From Mantamonas sphyraenae (lineage: Eukaryota; CRuMs; Mantamonadidae): a DNA stretch of 64,000 bases. Positions within the stretch are counted from its first letter, which is position 1; each line of letters begins with the position of its first letter. The notes beneath the pieces were generated by a model, which made no database searches, was not told the DNA's origin, and worked only from the letters and a program-made list of their open reading frames with translations. This document shows positions 20,254 to 32,260 of the stretch, piece by piece. The translations under genes and the position numbers were made by a program. The DNA is taken from the NCBI GenBank assembly GCA_026936335.1, contig JAPMXV010000057.1, forward strand, positions 248,001 to 312,000, read 5' to 3'.

Positions 20254-22521
20254 ATGGACAGGCGCATGTGTGGCGACTGTTTGGACGTCGCTGCGTCTCT
20301 GGAATGCATGGGTAGGGATGGAACACGGGACGGAAGAGTGGCACATGCTTGGACACTCTGGACGGAGGCTGACGCAAAAAACGGGGCACACGCACACACT
20401 CTGCGCACACGCGGTGCACACTCTCGCTCAACTCACACTGGCATGCAGATTGTGGAGACGATTACTGTCAGAGCTGTGCGGACGAGTTGCATGTAGGACG
20501 GCGCGCGGGCCACCGCATGGTTCCGCTGGCAGCGAAAATGAAGTCGACGGAGGAGGGTGGCGCAAACTCCAACCCCGAAGCGGAAGAGACGGTGGTGGAG
20601 GCTGCGGTGGAGGTGGAAGTGAGCGGAGATGGGCAGGAGGCAAACGGCATGTCTCATTGGGTGCGTTGCGCCGACTGTGCTCTGATGGCTCAGGTGGAAT
20701 GCCAGGTGTGTGGCATCCAGCGTTGCTTGGCGTGCAACGAGACGGTTCACAGCAAGGGCCGACGCAAGAGCCACGAAGCGTCGTCGATGGTGTCTCTGGA
20801 GTACAACACACTGATCAACATGCAGGGCCAACAATGTGGCGAGTGCGATGCCCAGGTTGCCCATGTGGCTTGCATGAGCTGCAAAGAAGACTACTGCTTC
20901 GACTGCATCGACGGCGTCCACGCAAATGGCACGTTTAGCGCTCACAAGGACAGCTACGTGCGTTTGGAGCCGTGTGGCACATGTCGAAAGGTGAGTTGCT
21001 GCTCCACTGGGACATGCCCCGCCTCTTTCCGGTGCCGACAGAGTGCCGACAGAGAGGCCCTGAGGCGCACAGCTTACACGCCCACCTGGACACAGATGAT
21101 GGCAGAGGTGGAGTGCGAACAGTGCCATGACGTGTATTGCATCGACTGCTTCTCTGCAGCACACACGAAGGGACGCCGTTCCCTGCATCGCGGCGCACAA
21201 GGTGTGTTGAGCTGACCTCTCTCCTTCGCTCGCTCTCTGTCTCTTCCTTTCTCTCTCTCTCAGGCACATCCCCACATCCTCACACCGCCGCCCCTGTCTC
21301 TCGACAAATGTCCATCTCACAGCCATCGGGAACGCCGAACTTCCGGCTTCCATCACCAAACGCAAGGGCAACAACCGCCAGAATGTGATTACACCGGCAT
21401 CGGCCACCGTCAACGCAACTGCCGTGGTAAACACCATGCTGACGCCTACTGACACAACGACCTCCTCCTCCTCCTCCTCCTCCTCCTCCTCCTCACTCGT
21501 GACTGCTATGGACGATGTGGAAGTGGACGTTGCTCCAACCTTCCCGTGCGTGATCTGCTTCCCTTCCGAGTTTGCCATCGACGACATGTACGTGCTGGAA
21601 TGCCCCGATCGTCATCGCTTCTGCTACCCGTGTCTGCGCTCGTACATTGCCGTGGAATTGCGCAAGCAGCCGCCCAACGTGGACAACGTGTTGTGCCCAT
21701 CGCTGAACTGCACACACACCGTGCAGCGCCACGAGATGGAGCTCATTCTGGGAGGAGACCTTTCCATGCGTCAACTGTACGAAGAGGCGCTCAATGCACA
21801 AATGATCGCGCAAATCGCGGAGGAGGAACTGCGTGCGCGCAGGGAGCGCGAGGAAGAAATGGCCGCTCGCACATACGAATGTCCCACCTGTATGGACGAC
21901 GAGTTGACCCTGGATGACATGTACCGCTTCGATTGCGGCCACATGTTTTGCCGAGACTGCTGCGTGGGCCACTGCGAAACGAAAATCAACGACGGCAAGG
22001 TGGAGAAGATCCCGTGCATGGATCACACGTGCAACCACGTGTGCCAACCCCTGGAAATCCAGCAGATGGTGTCACGCGAGTTGTACGAAAAGTACGCCAA
22101 GTTCCTGCTGGACCACTCGCTGATGGAAGACGCCGACTTTCAGCAGTGTCTCAACCCGAAGGGCTGCAACAACGGCGTCATTGCCAACGACCCGAGCACA
22201 CCCATGATCAAATGTGCCGCCTGCGAGTATGCCTTTTGCAAGAGCTGCAAGGTGGAGTGGCACGCCGACGCCACGTGCAGGCAGTACCAACAATGGGTGA
22301 AGGACAACGCAAACGCAGACAACGCGTACGCCGAGTTTATCAAGTCCAACGGCGCCAAGACATGTCCCAATTGCAGGCGACACACTCTGAAGAACGGTGG
22401 CTGCAACCGCATCACCTGTGCATGCGGCAAGAGCTGGTGTTGGAAGTGCCACAAGTTGTGCGAAAACCAGAACAAGCCGTACGACCACTTTAAGAACAAT
22501 GAACAACACCTGTGGTCGTGA
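20254..22521 (+). CDS. Multi-B-box RBR-type E3 ubiquitin ligase
   Basis: Exons 20254..20311, 20449..20990, 21096..21201 and 21323..22521 give 634 residues. The exon 1/2 junction restores a zinc finger (CGDCLDVAASLECMDCGDDY). The N-terminal third carries four B-box-like fingers of the form CxxC...CxxC...CxxC...H, ending ...GRRSLHRGAQ. After a Ser run from a TCC repeat, the C-terminal half holds a RING (CVICFPSEFAIDDMYVLEC), a second RING-like copy (CPTCMDDELTLDDMYRFDCG), an IBR (C-x-x-x-x-GCNNGVI, CAACEYAFCKSC) and RING2 (CPNCRRHTLKNGGCNRITC). The Cys in GGCN matches the catalytic thioester Cys of HHARI/parkin. Expected to take ubiquitin from an E2 and form an E3~Ub intermediate. The last acceptor is chosen because it keeps frame. 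Confidence 0.8.
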
Positions 22522-22571
22522 AACCACAGAGCTATGTACTGTTGTATGTATGTATCGCGCAGGACCACTGG

Positions 22572-23876
22572 CTATTGGCCTGTGGCCAGGTGTGCGAGCT
22601 CACGCTGGACGACAAAGCTGATCACCGTAAAGACGGAAAGCAGGACCTTGGAGACAAAGCCGAGCGACATGGCCACGCCAGCCACCTTGAAAGAGACATC
22701 GCGTGTGATGAGGTATATGAGAAAGGAGTCGTACTGCGGGGCATCTTCTGGCTCGGCCAGGGCGCGTTGACGGTTGACAACCTTGGACACGCGACGAAAC
22801 GTGCTTGTGGCACGCGCACACGGAAGCATGACGAGAAGGAGGAAGATGCTGTTGTAGAGAAACAGTCCCAGGTAGACATTGAGGGAGGTGGAAGGCTGGA
22901 AGCCGATGTAGATGTGCGAGACAATCTGGGCGATGAGGATGCACAGCGTGGCGACGAGATACACCTCAAAGTGGGAATTGTTGGCAGAGACACTCTCTCC
23001 GAGGAGGTGGTGCGTGCGCACGGCTGTGTGTACGCTCTTGAACTTGCGTTCGCGCAGGTTGAGCAGAAAGTGCGTCCAGCGGATGAGCTCCATGCGCACC
23101 ACAATGCCAAGCACACATAGGCCACACACCAGAATGAGGTAGAAGAGCATGTCGCCAATCACAATCACGCACAGCCAGAAATAATAGTTGAAGTCAACGT
23201 CCACGTCGCGAGTCAGGCGCAAGAGGACAGGCGAGTCGACGCCCAGGCCAAACACCACCATGAGCAGGTTGGTCTGCACAATGAACTTGATCCAGCGGCG
23301 TGCAGACGCGCTGTTGATGGTCAGCGACGTGTGGATGAGGTGGAGCAGGACGTCGGAGCGTAGAAAGACGTGCAGGAAGTAAAAGGTGACCAGGAGGTGG
23401 ACGATGGAGAGCACGTTGCTGGTGATTTGGAACACGTCCAAGTCACCAGGCCGTCGCACAAGGAACACAATCACCAGAGAGTTTTCGGAGCACGCCAGCA
23501 GAAGCACCAGCAGGGAGAACAGGTATTGCCACCAGCTGGTGGGCCACGGGTGCCACACACCGACGCCGCGAATCAGAAAGTAGAAGTTCGGATAGCTCCG
23601 GTATGTCTCCCGGATGATGTTGCGCTTCTGCTCCTGCGGCCACGCGTCAAACGTGCCCCGCATGTCCGATGTCGACGATTCCAGCGCCGTCAGTCCCACG
23701 GGATGCTCCTGGATGTACTGGCTCACGGTGGCCGCTGCCTCTTCGGTGATCGACCTCGGCCGCGCCGTACGCGTCCCACTACGCCTCAACAGTGCCACTG
23801 TGCTCTCACTGCGTCCTTGATCCACCCCTGCTGCATTGTCTTCCAGCTCCACAAAGTCCCCTGGGCGCTCGTCCAT
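22572..23876 (-). CDS. Seven-TM protein, candidate gustatory-receptor-like (GRL)
   Basis: Single exon, 434 residues from the ATG at 23876. A long charged N terminus of about 120 residues is followed by seven hydrophobic segments (including WWQYLFSLLVLLLACSE, IVHLLVTFYFLHVFLR, VIVIGDMLFYLILVCGLCVL and YLGLFLYNSIFLLLVMLPC) and a very short C terminus. The region before and in TM7 reads DVSFKVAGVAMSLGFVSKVL then LSVFTVISFVVQ. That resembles the insect Gr/Or signature, where a small-residue turn leads to TYhhhhhQ, with Thr-to-Ser-Phe changes here. GRLs are known in some protists and are thought to be ligand-gated channels with intracellular N termini. The assignment rests on topology and the TM7 pattern only; an unrelated 7TM protein is possible. 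Confidence 0.5.
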   Translation of the reverse strand: MDERPGDFVELEDNAAGVDQGRSESTVALLRRSGTRTARPRSITEEAAATVSQYIQEHPVGLTALESSTSDMRGTFDAWPQEQKRNIIRETYRSYPNFYFLIRGVGVWHPWPTSWWQYLFSLLVLLLACSENSLVIVFLVRRPGDLDVFQITSNVLSIVHLLVTFYFLHVFLRSDVLLHLIHTSLTINSASARRWIKFIVQTNLLMVVFGLGVDSPVLLRLTRDVDVDFNYYFWLCVIVIGDMLFYLILVCGLCVLGIVVRMELIRWTHFLLNLRERKFKSVHTAVRTHHLLGESVSANNSHFEVYLVATLCILIAQIVSHIYIGFQPSTSLNVYLGLFLYNSIFLLLVMLPCARATSTFRRVSKVVNRQRALAEPEDAPQYDSFLIYLITRDVSFKVAGVAMSLGFVSKVLLSVFTVISFVVQRELAHLATGQ

Positions 23877-24066
23877 GCGGGGCAAGTGGCAACGGGGAGA
23901 TGTGTTGGGTGCGATCGAATTCGGTCAGTCGCAGGTGCACAAACCACACAGAACCCAGAGACGGCTGAGGGGAACTGCAATGAAGGAGAGAAAGAGATTT
24001 CCTGATTGAAACCGTGTCATGCGCACGCAGCGCACCCACCCACACCTCAACCAACACTCCCACACA
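23877..24066. promoter_or_regulatory. Divergent intergenic region, GRL / SLC35E3-like
   Basis: 190 bp between divergent ATGs, one of the longer spacers here. The side facing the transporter gene is CA-rich (CCAACACTCCCACACA before the ATG). No other element seen. Confidence 0.3.
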
Positions 24067-25486
24067 ATGGCATTGACACGTGCGGGGCTGCAGATCGTCA
24101 TTTCTGTGCTCATGAACGTCGTGTCCAGCACATGCATCATCTTTTCCAACAAATACCTCTACCTCCATCTGCCGGCGCGCCTCGGTGAGTGCATGGTCAG
24201 CGCCACGGCAGCCGGGAGCAAGTTCACGCTGGAAACTCACACACCCGCCACCCCCGCCCTCCCGTTTGGGGTCCCACAAAGACGTCTCCCTCACCGTTCT
24301 ACAGTTTATTTTCACCTATGCAGGCCTCAAGTTGTGTGTCCACCTCAAGCTCGTCGAGGAAAAGGCCTTTGACGTGACCGAAGCCGTGCCCCTCGCCCTG
24401 CTCTTCTGCGGCTACGTGTTTTTCGGCAACCTCAGCCTGAAGTTCAATTCGGTGGGCATCTACCAGGTATGTGTCCATGTGTTCACTCCCGTCTCGTGGC
24501 CGGATTCCATCTGCTGCGTGTCTGCTGCGCTGCTGCCGCGTAGCCCCGCCGCCACACACACGCTGCGCACGTGCATGTGCTGCCACCGCCATACTCACGT
24601 GTCCAATCATTCACCGCATGGTTCTCGTGTCCACAGATCATGAAGATTCTGGTGACGCCTGTCGTCGCTGTCCTCGAGTACCTCACCATGAACAAGACCC
24701 TCGGTCCGCGCCTCCTCTTCTCCCTCTTCCTCGTCTGCGCCGGCATCGTCATTGCCACGGTGCAGGAAGTGCAGACCAATTGTGAGTGCTCTTTGCCTAT
24801 CTCCATCTCTTTCCGTGCCCCTCTCTCTCCTGGCCCACCCGCCGGCTCCCTTTGCCGCAACGAACCCCCGGGGCGTAGACTCTCCCTCGCCTTTCTGCCT
24901 GCTCACACCCTCCCACGCCCGTGAATGCACCTGTCACAGTCTGGGGTATGATCTTTGGCATGTGTGCCACGGTTTCCACCGCCCTCTACCAAGTTGTACG
25001 TGTCCCGCAGCGCATTCATTCCCCGTCGCCGTTTCGTCCGCTGATCGCTCACCCGTCTTTACACAGATGTCTGGCAAGAAGCAGCGTGATCTGTCACTCA
25101 CTGCCCCTCAATTGCTCCTTGTTCAGGTGCCCTTCTCCACCACACTGCTCTTTGTGTTTTCGCCCATGGTCGACGATGTCCACCGCCTTTTCGAACTCGA
25201 TTTCAGCTTCACCATCATGGCCGTCATCCTCATCTCGGGTCTCCTGGCCTTTGGGGTCAATCTCAGCTCTTTCTTGGTCATTGGAAAGACCTCGGCACTG
25301 ACCTACAATGTCGTCGGTCATCTCAAGACGTGCACCGTCATCCTTGGAGGCTACTTTCTCTTTCACGAAAACCTCAGCACATCCAACATCATTGGCGTGT
25401 GTGTCACAATGAGCGGCATCATCCTCTACTCTTACATCAAGATGACCACCCCTTCCAAGTCGCCAGCCGAGCCCAAAGCAAGGTGA
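24067..25486 (+). CDS. SLC35E3-like nucleotide-sugar/triose-phosphate-type transporter
   Basis: Five exons: 24067..24184, 24282..24466, 24637..24781, 24940..24995 and 25067..25486, giving 307 residues (human SLC35E3 has 313). Colinear with SLC35E3: SNKYLYLHLPARL, LTVLQFIFTYAGLKLC, NLSLKFNSVGIYQ, IMKILVTPVVAVLEYL, WGMIFGMCATVSTALYQV, then MSGKKQRDLSLTAPQLLL, and TSALTYNVVGHLKTC with the TYNxxGHxK motif of the TPT family. Ten TM helices are expected in a Golgi or ER membrane, exchanging a nucleotide sugar or related substrate; the substrate of the E-subfamily is not settled. It is the most intron-rich gene in the window. Its stop lies 70 bp from the EML gene's stop (convergent). Confidence 0.85.
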
Positions 25487-25556
25487 TGCGTCGAAGAAAC
25501 ACTGTTCATGTTTGCCAATGGCTCAGCTGCTTCGTCTCTCTCCCTCACACAACAGC

Positions 25557-28500
25557 TCAGTGCAGCACACGCCACACAAACACGCTCTGATCGTTGCCGC
25601 CGGCAGACACAAGGTAGGTGTCGTCAGCGTTGTAGCGCACCGTTGTCACGTGCGAGCTGTGACCCAGGTACACCTTGGGCTTGTTGCCCTTGGCCACGGG
25701 GAACTGCCAGACCTTGACCATGCCAAAATCGTCCGCCGTCGCAAGCACCTTGTGGTTCTTGCTCAGATCGGTCGAGTTGATATCCGTCTTGTCGCTCGTG
25801 CCGGCCCAGATGCCTTCGACCTCGTCGCCCAGCACGCCCGTGTATGTGGCCAGCTCCACGCCAGTGTACTCCTTGCTGCGCACAACCAACTTGCCACGCG
25901 GCATGGCCCACCACAGCTTTTCGTAGTCGCCGCTGTTGGTCACCAGCATGGACGAGTCGTTGGCCCAATCCAGGTGTGTGATGAAGGACGAGTGGCCGCG
26001 GCAGTTGCCCACACGCTTGTAGTTGCGCGACACTGCGTAGATGTCCACAAAGTTGTCGTGCGAGCCCACAGCCAGGTACTGACCGCACGGCGAGTACTTG
26101 ATTGCGTGGATGGCTTCACGGCGATGGCGGCGTGTGATCACCTCCTTCAGGCCGTCAGCCTCGTACACCACAAACGAGCCATTGATCATGCCCACAGCCA
26201 GCGAGCGTCCGTCCGGCGAGTACGCCACACTGCGACCCTCCTTTGCCAGCTTCACCACGCCCACCAGAGCACGGTCATCCAGGCTCCACGTGCGCAGCGT
26301 CTTGTCGTCACTGCACGTCGCGTACAGGTTCTCCTCCGGGTGCACAGCCAGACCCCACAGCTCTCCCGGGCCGTGGGCGTTCATCACCACACTCACCTCC
26401 TGGCTCGACTCGTCGATCTCTACGATGTCACTGTCGATCGTGCCCACCAGCAGCTTGCCGTTCTCCCAGCACACGCTCTTGATGGCTGTCTTGCCCTTGG
26501 CTGCACGCACCTCCGACACGGGCTCAAACTGCTCGTTCCACAGACGCACCATGCCGTCCTTGCCACCGGTGGCGAATCCAACGCCCGGGTTGCGGTACAG
26601 CGTGTGCACACTGCCTCCGTGCGCCTTTTCAATGATGCTCACCAGCTTGTTCTCCTGCCACACGTACACGTCGCCCGACTGGGCGCCCGAGTACACCAGG
26701 CCGTCCTCGCCAAACGTCACGTCCAGCATCGTCTGCAGCGAGCCCTTGCGCCCAAAGATGCCCTTGGCGCTCTTGAACACGTTGCCTGCCAAGTTCCAGA
26801 ACTTGATGTGCTTCACACCGCACGTCACGATGCGCGTGTCGTCGTAGGGCGAAAACTTGGACGAGAAAATCTTGTCCGTGTGGCCCTTTTCGTTGACGAC
26901 CTGCACACCCTGGCTCCAACGCCACACTGTGATTTCGTGGTTGTCGTCCAGACCCGTGGACACCAGGAACTTGCCGTTGGGCGAAAAGTCCAGCGTGGCC
27001 ACGCCGCGTTCGTGGGCGTTCTTGATCAGAGACAACATCTTCATGTTCTCCACGTCCCACACGCAAATGAATGCCGGCTTGCCAATCTGGCCAGTCGCCA
27101 CAATCTGCTTGCTCGGGTGCACTGCCAGCGAGATGACGTCGTCGGCGTGGCCCAGGAAGTGCTTCTGCTCGTTGCTCTCCCGGTCAAACACCACACCCAC
27201 ACCCGCCGTGTTGTACACCAGCGAGCCCGACGCCGTGTACGCCAGGTTGTTGCGGCAGTCGCGTGCACGGTAGCCCTGCACAAACTCCAGCTGCAGATCC
27301 TGTGTGGCTGACGTCGCATTCACCGCCGCCGAGCGCTGGATGTCCGACGCAGACGGGATCTTCTCTGGCTCGGGCGTCTTCATCACCATGCGGCGCGGGT
27401 CAAACTCCATCTCCGAGTCCGACGCCTCGGTCATGTTGGCTTCGTCGCCCGACGCCGGCTCGATGCCACCGCTGGCCATGTCGCCCTCACGAATCTGAGC
27501 CTTGATGGCCTTCTTGGAACGCGGATCGTACTCCACTGCCAGCTCCGCCTCCACGTCCGAGTCAAACTCGTCGTCCGAGCGCGCGCTGTCGTAGTTTTCG
27601 TCGTCCTCGTCGCGGTGCACGCGCCACACAAACACACACTGGTCGTTGCCGCCGGTGGAGATGAGGTACTCGTCGCCGGCGGTGAAGCGCACGTTGGTCA
27701 CATGTGAACTGTGTCCAATGTTGGTCTTGCAGCTTGCACGCGCGCCCACGGGGAAGCGCCACAGCTTGACCAGGCCAAAGTCATCGGCAGTGACAAAGAA
27801 GCGGCCGTCCTTGCTGCGCACCGCTGCGTTGACGTCCGTCTTGTCGCTGGTGCCCTGCCAAATGCCCTCCACCTCGTTGCCCAGCACACCCGTGAAGCTG
27901 GCCCACTCGGCGTTGAGCTGCGACGGGCGGGTCAGGTGCTTGCCGCGCGGTGCAGCCCAGTACAGCACCTCGTAGTCGCCACTGTTGGTTTTGATGTACT
28001 TGGAGTCCTTGGACCAGTCCAGGTGGGTAATGAAGGAGGAGTGGCCCTTGCATGTGCCCACACGCTTGTAGCCCTCCTGCACCGCGTACACGTCCACAAA
28101 GTTGTCGTGCGAGCCGACGGCCACAAACTTGCCGTTGGGCGAGTATTTGATGTCCGAAATCTCTTCGCGACGGTGTTGGAACGACACGCCGGCGTCCTCC
28201 AGTGTCTCGGCGTCGACGACGGCCACGGCGCCGTTGAGGAAGCCCACCGTGAGGTGGCTGCCGTCCGGGGCCACGCCACACGCACGGATGGCGCGCTTAA
28301 AGTCGCGGCGTGCCAGCTGCTCGCGGTCGGTGGCCGACCACACACGCAGACTGTTGTCGTCGGAGCCTGTGTAGAAGATCTGCTTGGTGGGGTGGGTGCT
28401 CAGAGCCCACAGCTCGCCCGTGCCGTGGGCACGATGCAGCTCTGTGACCTCACCGCTGGACTCGTCAATCTCCAGGATTTCCGAGGAGCGAGTGCCCACC

Positions 28501-31500
28501 AACAGCTTGCCGTTCTCCCAGCACACGCTGCGCACAACCTTGTCCACCTTGTACTCGCCCATGGGGTTGAACTCGGTGTCCCACGTGCGCACAATGCCGT
28601 CCTTGCCGCCTGTGGCAAAGCCCTGCTCGCACTGGAAGATGGAGTACACGGGACCCTGGTGGGCGTCGATGGACGAGTCCAGCGTGTTGCCTTCCCACTT
28701 GTAGATGGCGCCCGACGACGTGCCCGTGTAGCACTTGCCCTGCGGGCCAAAGGCGCTGCACAGCATGGTCTGGATGGTGCCCTTGCGTCCAATGATGCCT
28801 CGCTTGCTCACAAAGCCATTGCCTGCAATGCGCCAGAACTTGACGTGCTTCACGCCGCACGTGACAAACTCGCTGGGGTCGAACGGGTTGAACTTGATCG
28901 TAAAGATCTTGTCCGTGTGGCCCTTGTCCGAAGCCACCATGAAGCCCTTTTGCCAGTTGTACACGGCGATGCTGTGGTCGTCATCAATGCCCACCGTGGC
29001 GAGCATGTCACCATCGGGCGAAAAGTCCAGGGCGGCAATGCCGCGCTGATGGAAGCCCTTGAGCTGGGAGCGCACGTTCATGGTGCCGGTCTCCCACACA
29101 GTCACGTACGGGTTCTTGCCAATCTGGCCTGTAGCCGCAATCTCCTTGCTCGGATGCAGGGCCAAGGAGATGACGTCGTCGCTGTGGTCGGTCATAAACT
29201 GCTGCTGGTGGTTGGCGGCGTCGTACACAACACCCGTGCCGGCGGCACTGTACACCAGCTTGCCCTCGTGGCTGTAGTACAGGTTGTTGCGCGTGTCCTG
29301 GCCACGGTAGCCCATGATGTGCTCCAGGGTGAGGAACTCTTCGGGCGCACCGTCGTCCTCAGCCCACGAGGATGTGGTCACGCGAGGGGTGCGCGGTGTG
29401 GTGGTGGCCACGCTTGCGTGGCTGCGTGCAGTGCCCGGGCGAGCGGTAGCACGTCCGCGCGAGGCGTACATGGCGTTGCTGCCTGCAAACTTGGGGGCAA
29501 TCATGGACGAGGAGCCCTCGCCGCCGTTGCCCGAGTCGTAGTAGGCCGGGGCGGCCATGCGTGCGTTGGGGCGTGCACTCAGGGCCTGTGCCACCTGCTT
29601 CTCCAACACATCGATGTCCAGGCTCAAATTGTCTGTGGTGGGCTCGATGCCCAAGGCCTGCAGACGGTTGCGCTTGTCCTCGAGCTCCTCCATCATGGTG
29701 TCGCGGTCGGGACGGTCGTCCAGTTTGTTCTCCTGCACCAATTCATCTTCGAGGTCGCTGTCGATTTCGCTCTCGTCGGAGCTGGCCACCACATAGTCGT
29801 GTTCGGGCGGCACCTCGTCGGCGCCCACATGTTTCCACTGAAAGATGCTCTGGTCGCCGCCACCGGTGGTGATGAGTACCTGGTCGTCAAACTGGAAGCG
29901 AACGTTGGTGACGTGTGCGCTGTGGCCAGTGCACTGCTTGTACTTGGCTCCCTTGCGCGTGACCGGGAAGGCAAACAGTTTGACCATGCCAAAGTCATCG
30001 CCGGTGGCCACGGCGGCACCCGAGTGCGACACGTGCGTGGCGTTGATGTCCGTCTTGTCGGAGTACTTGGGCCAGATGCCGTTGAGGTTCTTGCCCAGGA
30101 CACCCGTGCGGGATGCAAAGTCCATGCCGTCGATCTTGTCCTGTTCGGTGACATGGCGGCCTTCGGGCGCACTCCAATACAGCTGCTCGTAGTCACCACT
30201 GTTGGACACGAGGAAGGCCGAGTCCTTGGTCCAGTCGATGTGGGTCACGTACGAGTGGTGGCCCTTGCAGACGCCGACGCGCGTGTATCCGTCGTTGACA
30301 TCGTAGATGTCGATAAAGTTGTCGTTGGAGGCGGCGGCGAGATACTCGCCGCTGGGAGAGAAGCGGATGTCGCCGATGTTTTCGCGGCGGTGGCGCTTCT
30401 CCCACACGAGATCGAGCGAGGTGGCGTCGACGACCTTGACAGAGCCCTTGAGGAAGCCAATGGCGAGGAGGCCTCCGTCGGGAGAGTAGGCGACGCTGCG
30501 TGCGGCCTCGCCAAGGAAGAGCTCCATGATGCAGACGCGGCTGTTGGCGTCCCAGATCATGAGGTACTGGTCGTCAGAGACGGTTGCAAACTGGGCTGCG
30601 TTGGGATGTGTGGCAAGACCCCAGAGCTCGCCCTCTGCATGGCCCTGCATGAGCAGAGTGGCCTCGCCGCTCTCTTCGTCGACCTCGTAGATCTCCGAGC
30701 TTTGTGTGCCAACGAGGATGCGGCCGTCCTTCTTGTCGATGGTGCGAATGCTGAGGGAGCGGCCGGTGGCAGCGTTGAGGTCAAAGCTGTGCTGCAGCTC
30801 GAGGGCGTTGTTCCAAGTCTTGATGGTACCGTCCTTGGAGCCCGAGCAGAAGCCGCCATGGAGGTAGGCAAGGCTGAAAATGGCCTTGTCATGGGCCTCC
30901 TCGCCCTTGAAGACACGCACGAGCTTGCGACCACGCCATTCGTAGATGTCACCGCTGAGGGTGCCTGTGTAGCAAGTCTCTGCGTCGTCCTGGGAGAAGG
31001 CAATGCAGAGCATGGTCTGGATGGAGCCCACGCGGCCAAAAATGCCCTTCTTGGACATGAGGGCGTTGCCGGAGAACTGCCAGAACTTGACATGCTTGAT
31101 ACCCGCTGTGACAATGGAGCCGTCGTTGGGGTTGAACTCAATGTCAAAGATGCGCTCGGTGTGGCCTTTTTCGGTTGCGAGGAGCTGGCCGCGATCCCAG
31201 CGCCAAACGGCGATTGTGTGGTGGTTGTCCATGCCGACGGTGGCGAGGTACTTGCCATCGGGAGAGAAGGCGAGGCAGCAGATGCCGCGCTCGTGGTGTC
31301 CCTTGAGCACAGAAAGGATCTCCATGGTCTCCGAGTCCCAGATGCAGATCTTGGGATCCTTGCCGACCTGACCCGTGGCGATGATCTTCTGGTCCGGATG
31401 CATGGCGAGACTGAGGGTAGCAGGACAAAGGAGGGTGAGTGGGTGTGTGTGTGGAGAGCGAACGATGGCAAATGGGCGGGACGGGGGCGAAAACGAACCT

Positions 31501-32061
31501 GATGATGTCATCGTCGTGCCCGAAGAAAAACCGTTGGGTGTTGCTCTCCTTGTTGAGGACAATGCCGACGCCGGCACTCATGTACACGATCTCGTCATTG
31601 GCGGTGTAGTAGAGGTTGTTGCGGCATCGCGCTCCGTGATATCCATAGCTACGTGCGTGGGCGGAGGCCGGGAAGCAGGAAAAGGAGGGGTGTTTGCGGG
31701 ATTTGTGTGAGTGCAACGGTCACTGGGCCAAAAACGGTGGCGGGGCGCAAGGCAGAGACGATGAACGAGGGCGGTGGAGGGTGTTGTGCACGCAGGGAAT
31801 GGATGGGCGATGCAGACGATGGAACCCAAGGCCATTGCTGGCACGGCAAGGGGCGTTGGGGCGGGAAATGTTGGCGCGTCTTTGCGGGAAGCTTTTTGGA
31901 GAGGGGAGCCGACGGCCGGTGTGGCGAGCAAGGGTTGCCACGCAGAGGAAGGGAAGCAAGGGGAAAGGTGGTGGCAGGCGGTGCCGGTGTGATATACGGG
32001 GAGGCGGGTGGGAAACCTACACATAGTCCAGCTGGAGGCTGGTCTCGGGCAGTTCCGACAT
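25557..32061 (-). CDS. EML5/6-like microtubule-associated WD40 protein (three EML modules)
   Basis: Exons 32021..32061, 31499..31648 and 25557..31410 give 2,014 residues, like animal EML5/EML6 (about 1,960). Each of three modules opens with a HELP motif (LDYVYGYHGARCRNNLYY; ITLEHIMGYRGQDTRNNLYY-type; LEFVQGYRARDCRNNLAY) and is followed by the tandem WD40 propellers of the TAPE domain. Repeated landmarks are HPSKxIxATGQIGK, GHHERGICCLxFSPDGK, CGVKHVKFW and GHSSHVTNVRF. The modules are joined by acidic linkers. EML proteins bind microtubules through HELP-TAPE; a cytoskeletal or ciliary role is inferred. The 13-residue first exon (MSELPETSLQL) was found by splicing to the HELP motif. The very long third exon has high third-position GC, producing large antisense open frames that are not genes. 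Confidence 0.9.
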
Positions 32062-32260
32062 CTTTGGGTTGGACGCAGGCGGGGGGAGGGTGACCAGGCA
32101 AGGAGGGATTCGCCAAGGAGGGGCTGAGTGAGGGAGGCTGGGAGGCTGTGAGGGGTGAACAGGGAGGGCTGGGAACGTGGTGGGTTGTGTGGGGACGTAT
32201 TGCAGCAAGGGAGCCGCGAGGCGCGGGCAGCGCCGCAAGCAAACCTCGGCAGCAGCAGCC
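32062..32260. promoter_or_regulatory. Divergent intergenic region, EML / RIIa-docking gene
   Basis: 199 bp of G-rich sequence (plus strand) with direct near-repeats of GGGAGG/GGGAGGCTGG between two divergent starts. No TATA box. It may serve both genes, whose products could both act in the flagellum. Confidence 0.3.

Noticed and set aside
25512-27311. Second long plus-strand frame opposite EML
   Set aside because: Antisense shadow as above; the EML modules on the minus strand are conserved.
27711-31502. 1,263-codon open frame on the plus strand opposite the EML gene
   Set aside because: It is an antisense shadow of a repetitive GC3-rich gene. Its composition (His, Ala, Val) follows the complement of EML codons, and it has no domain.
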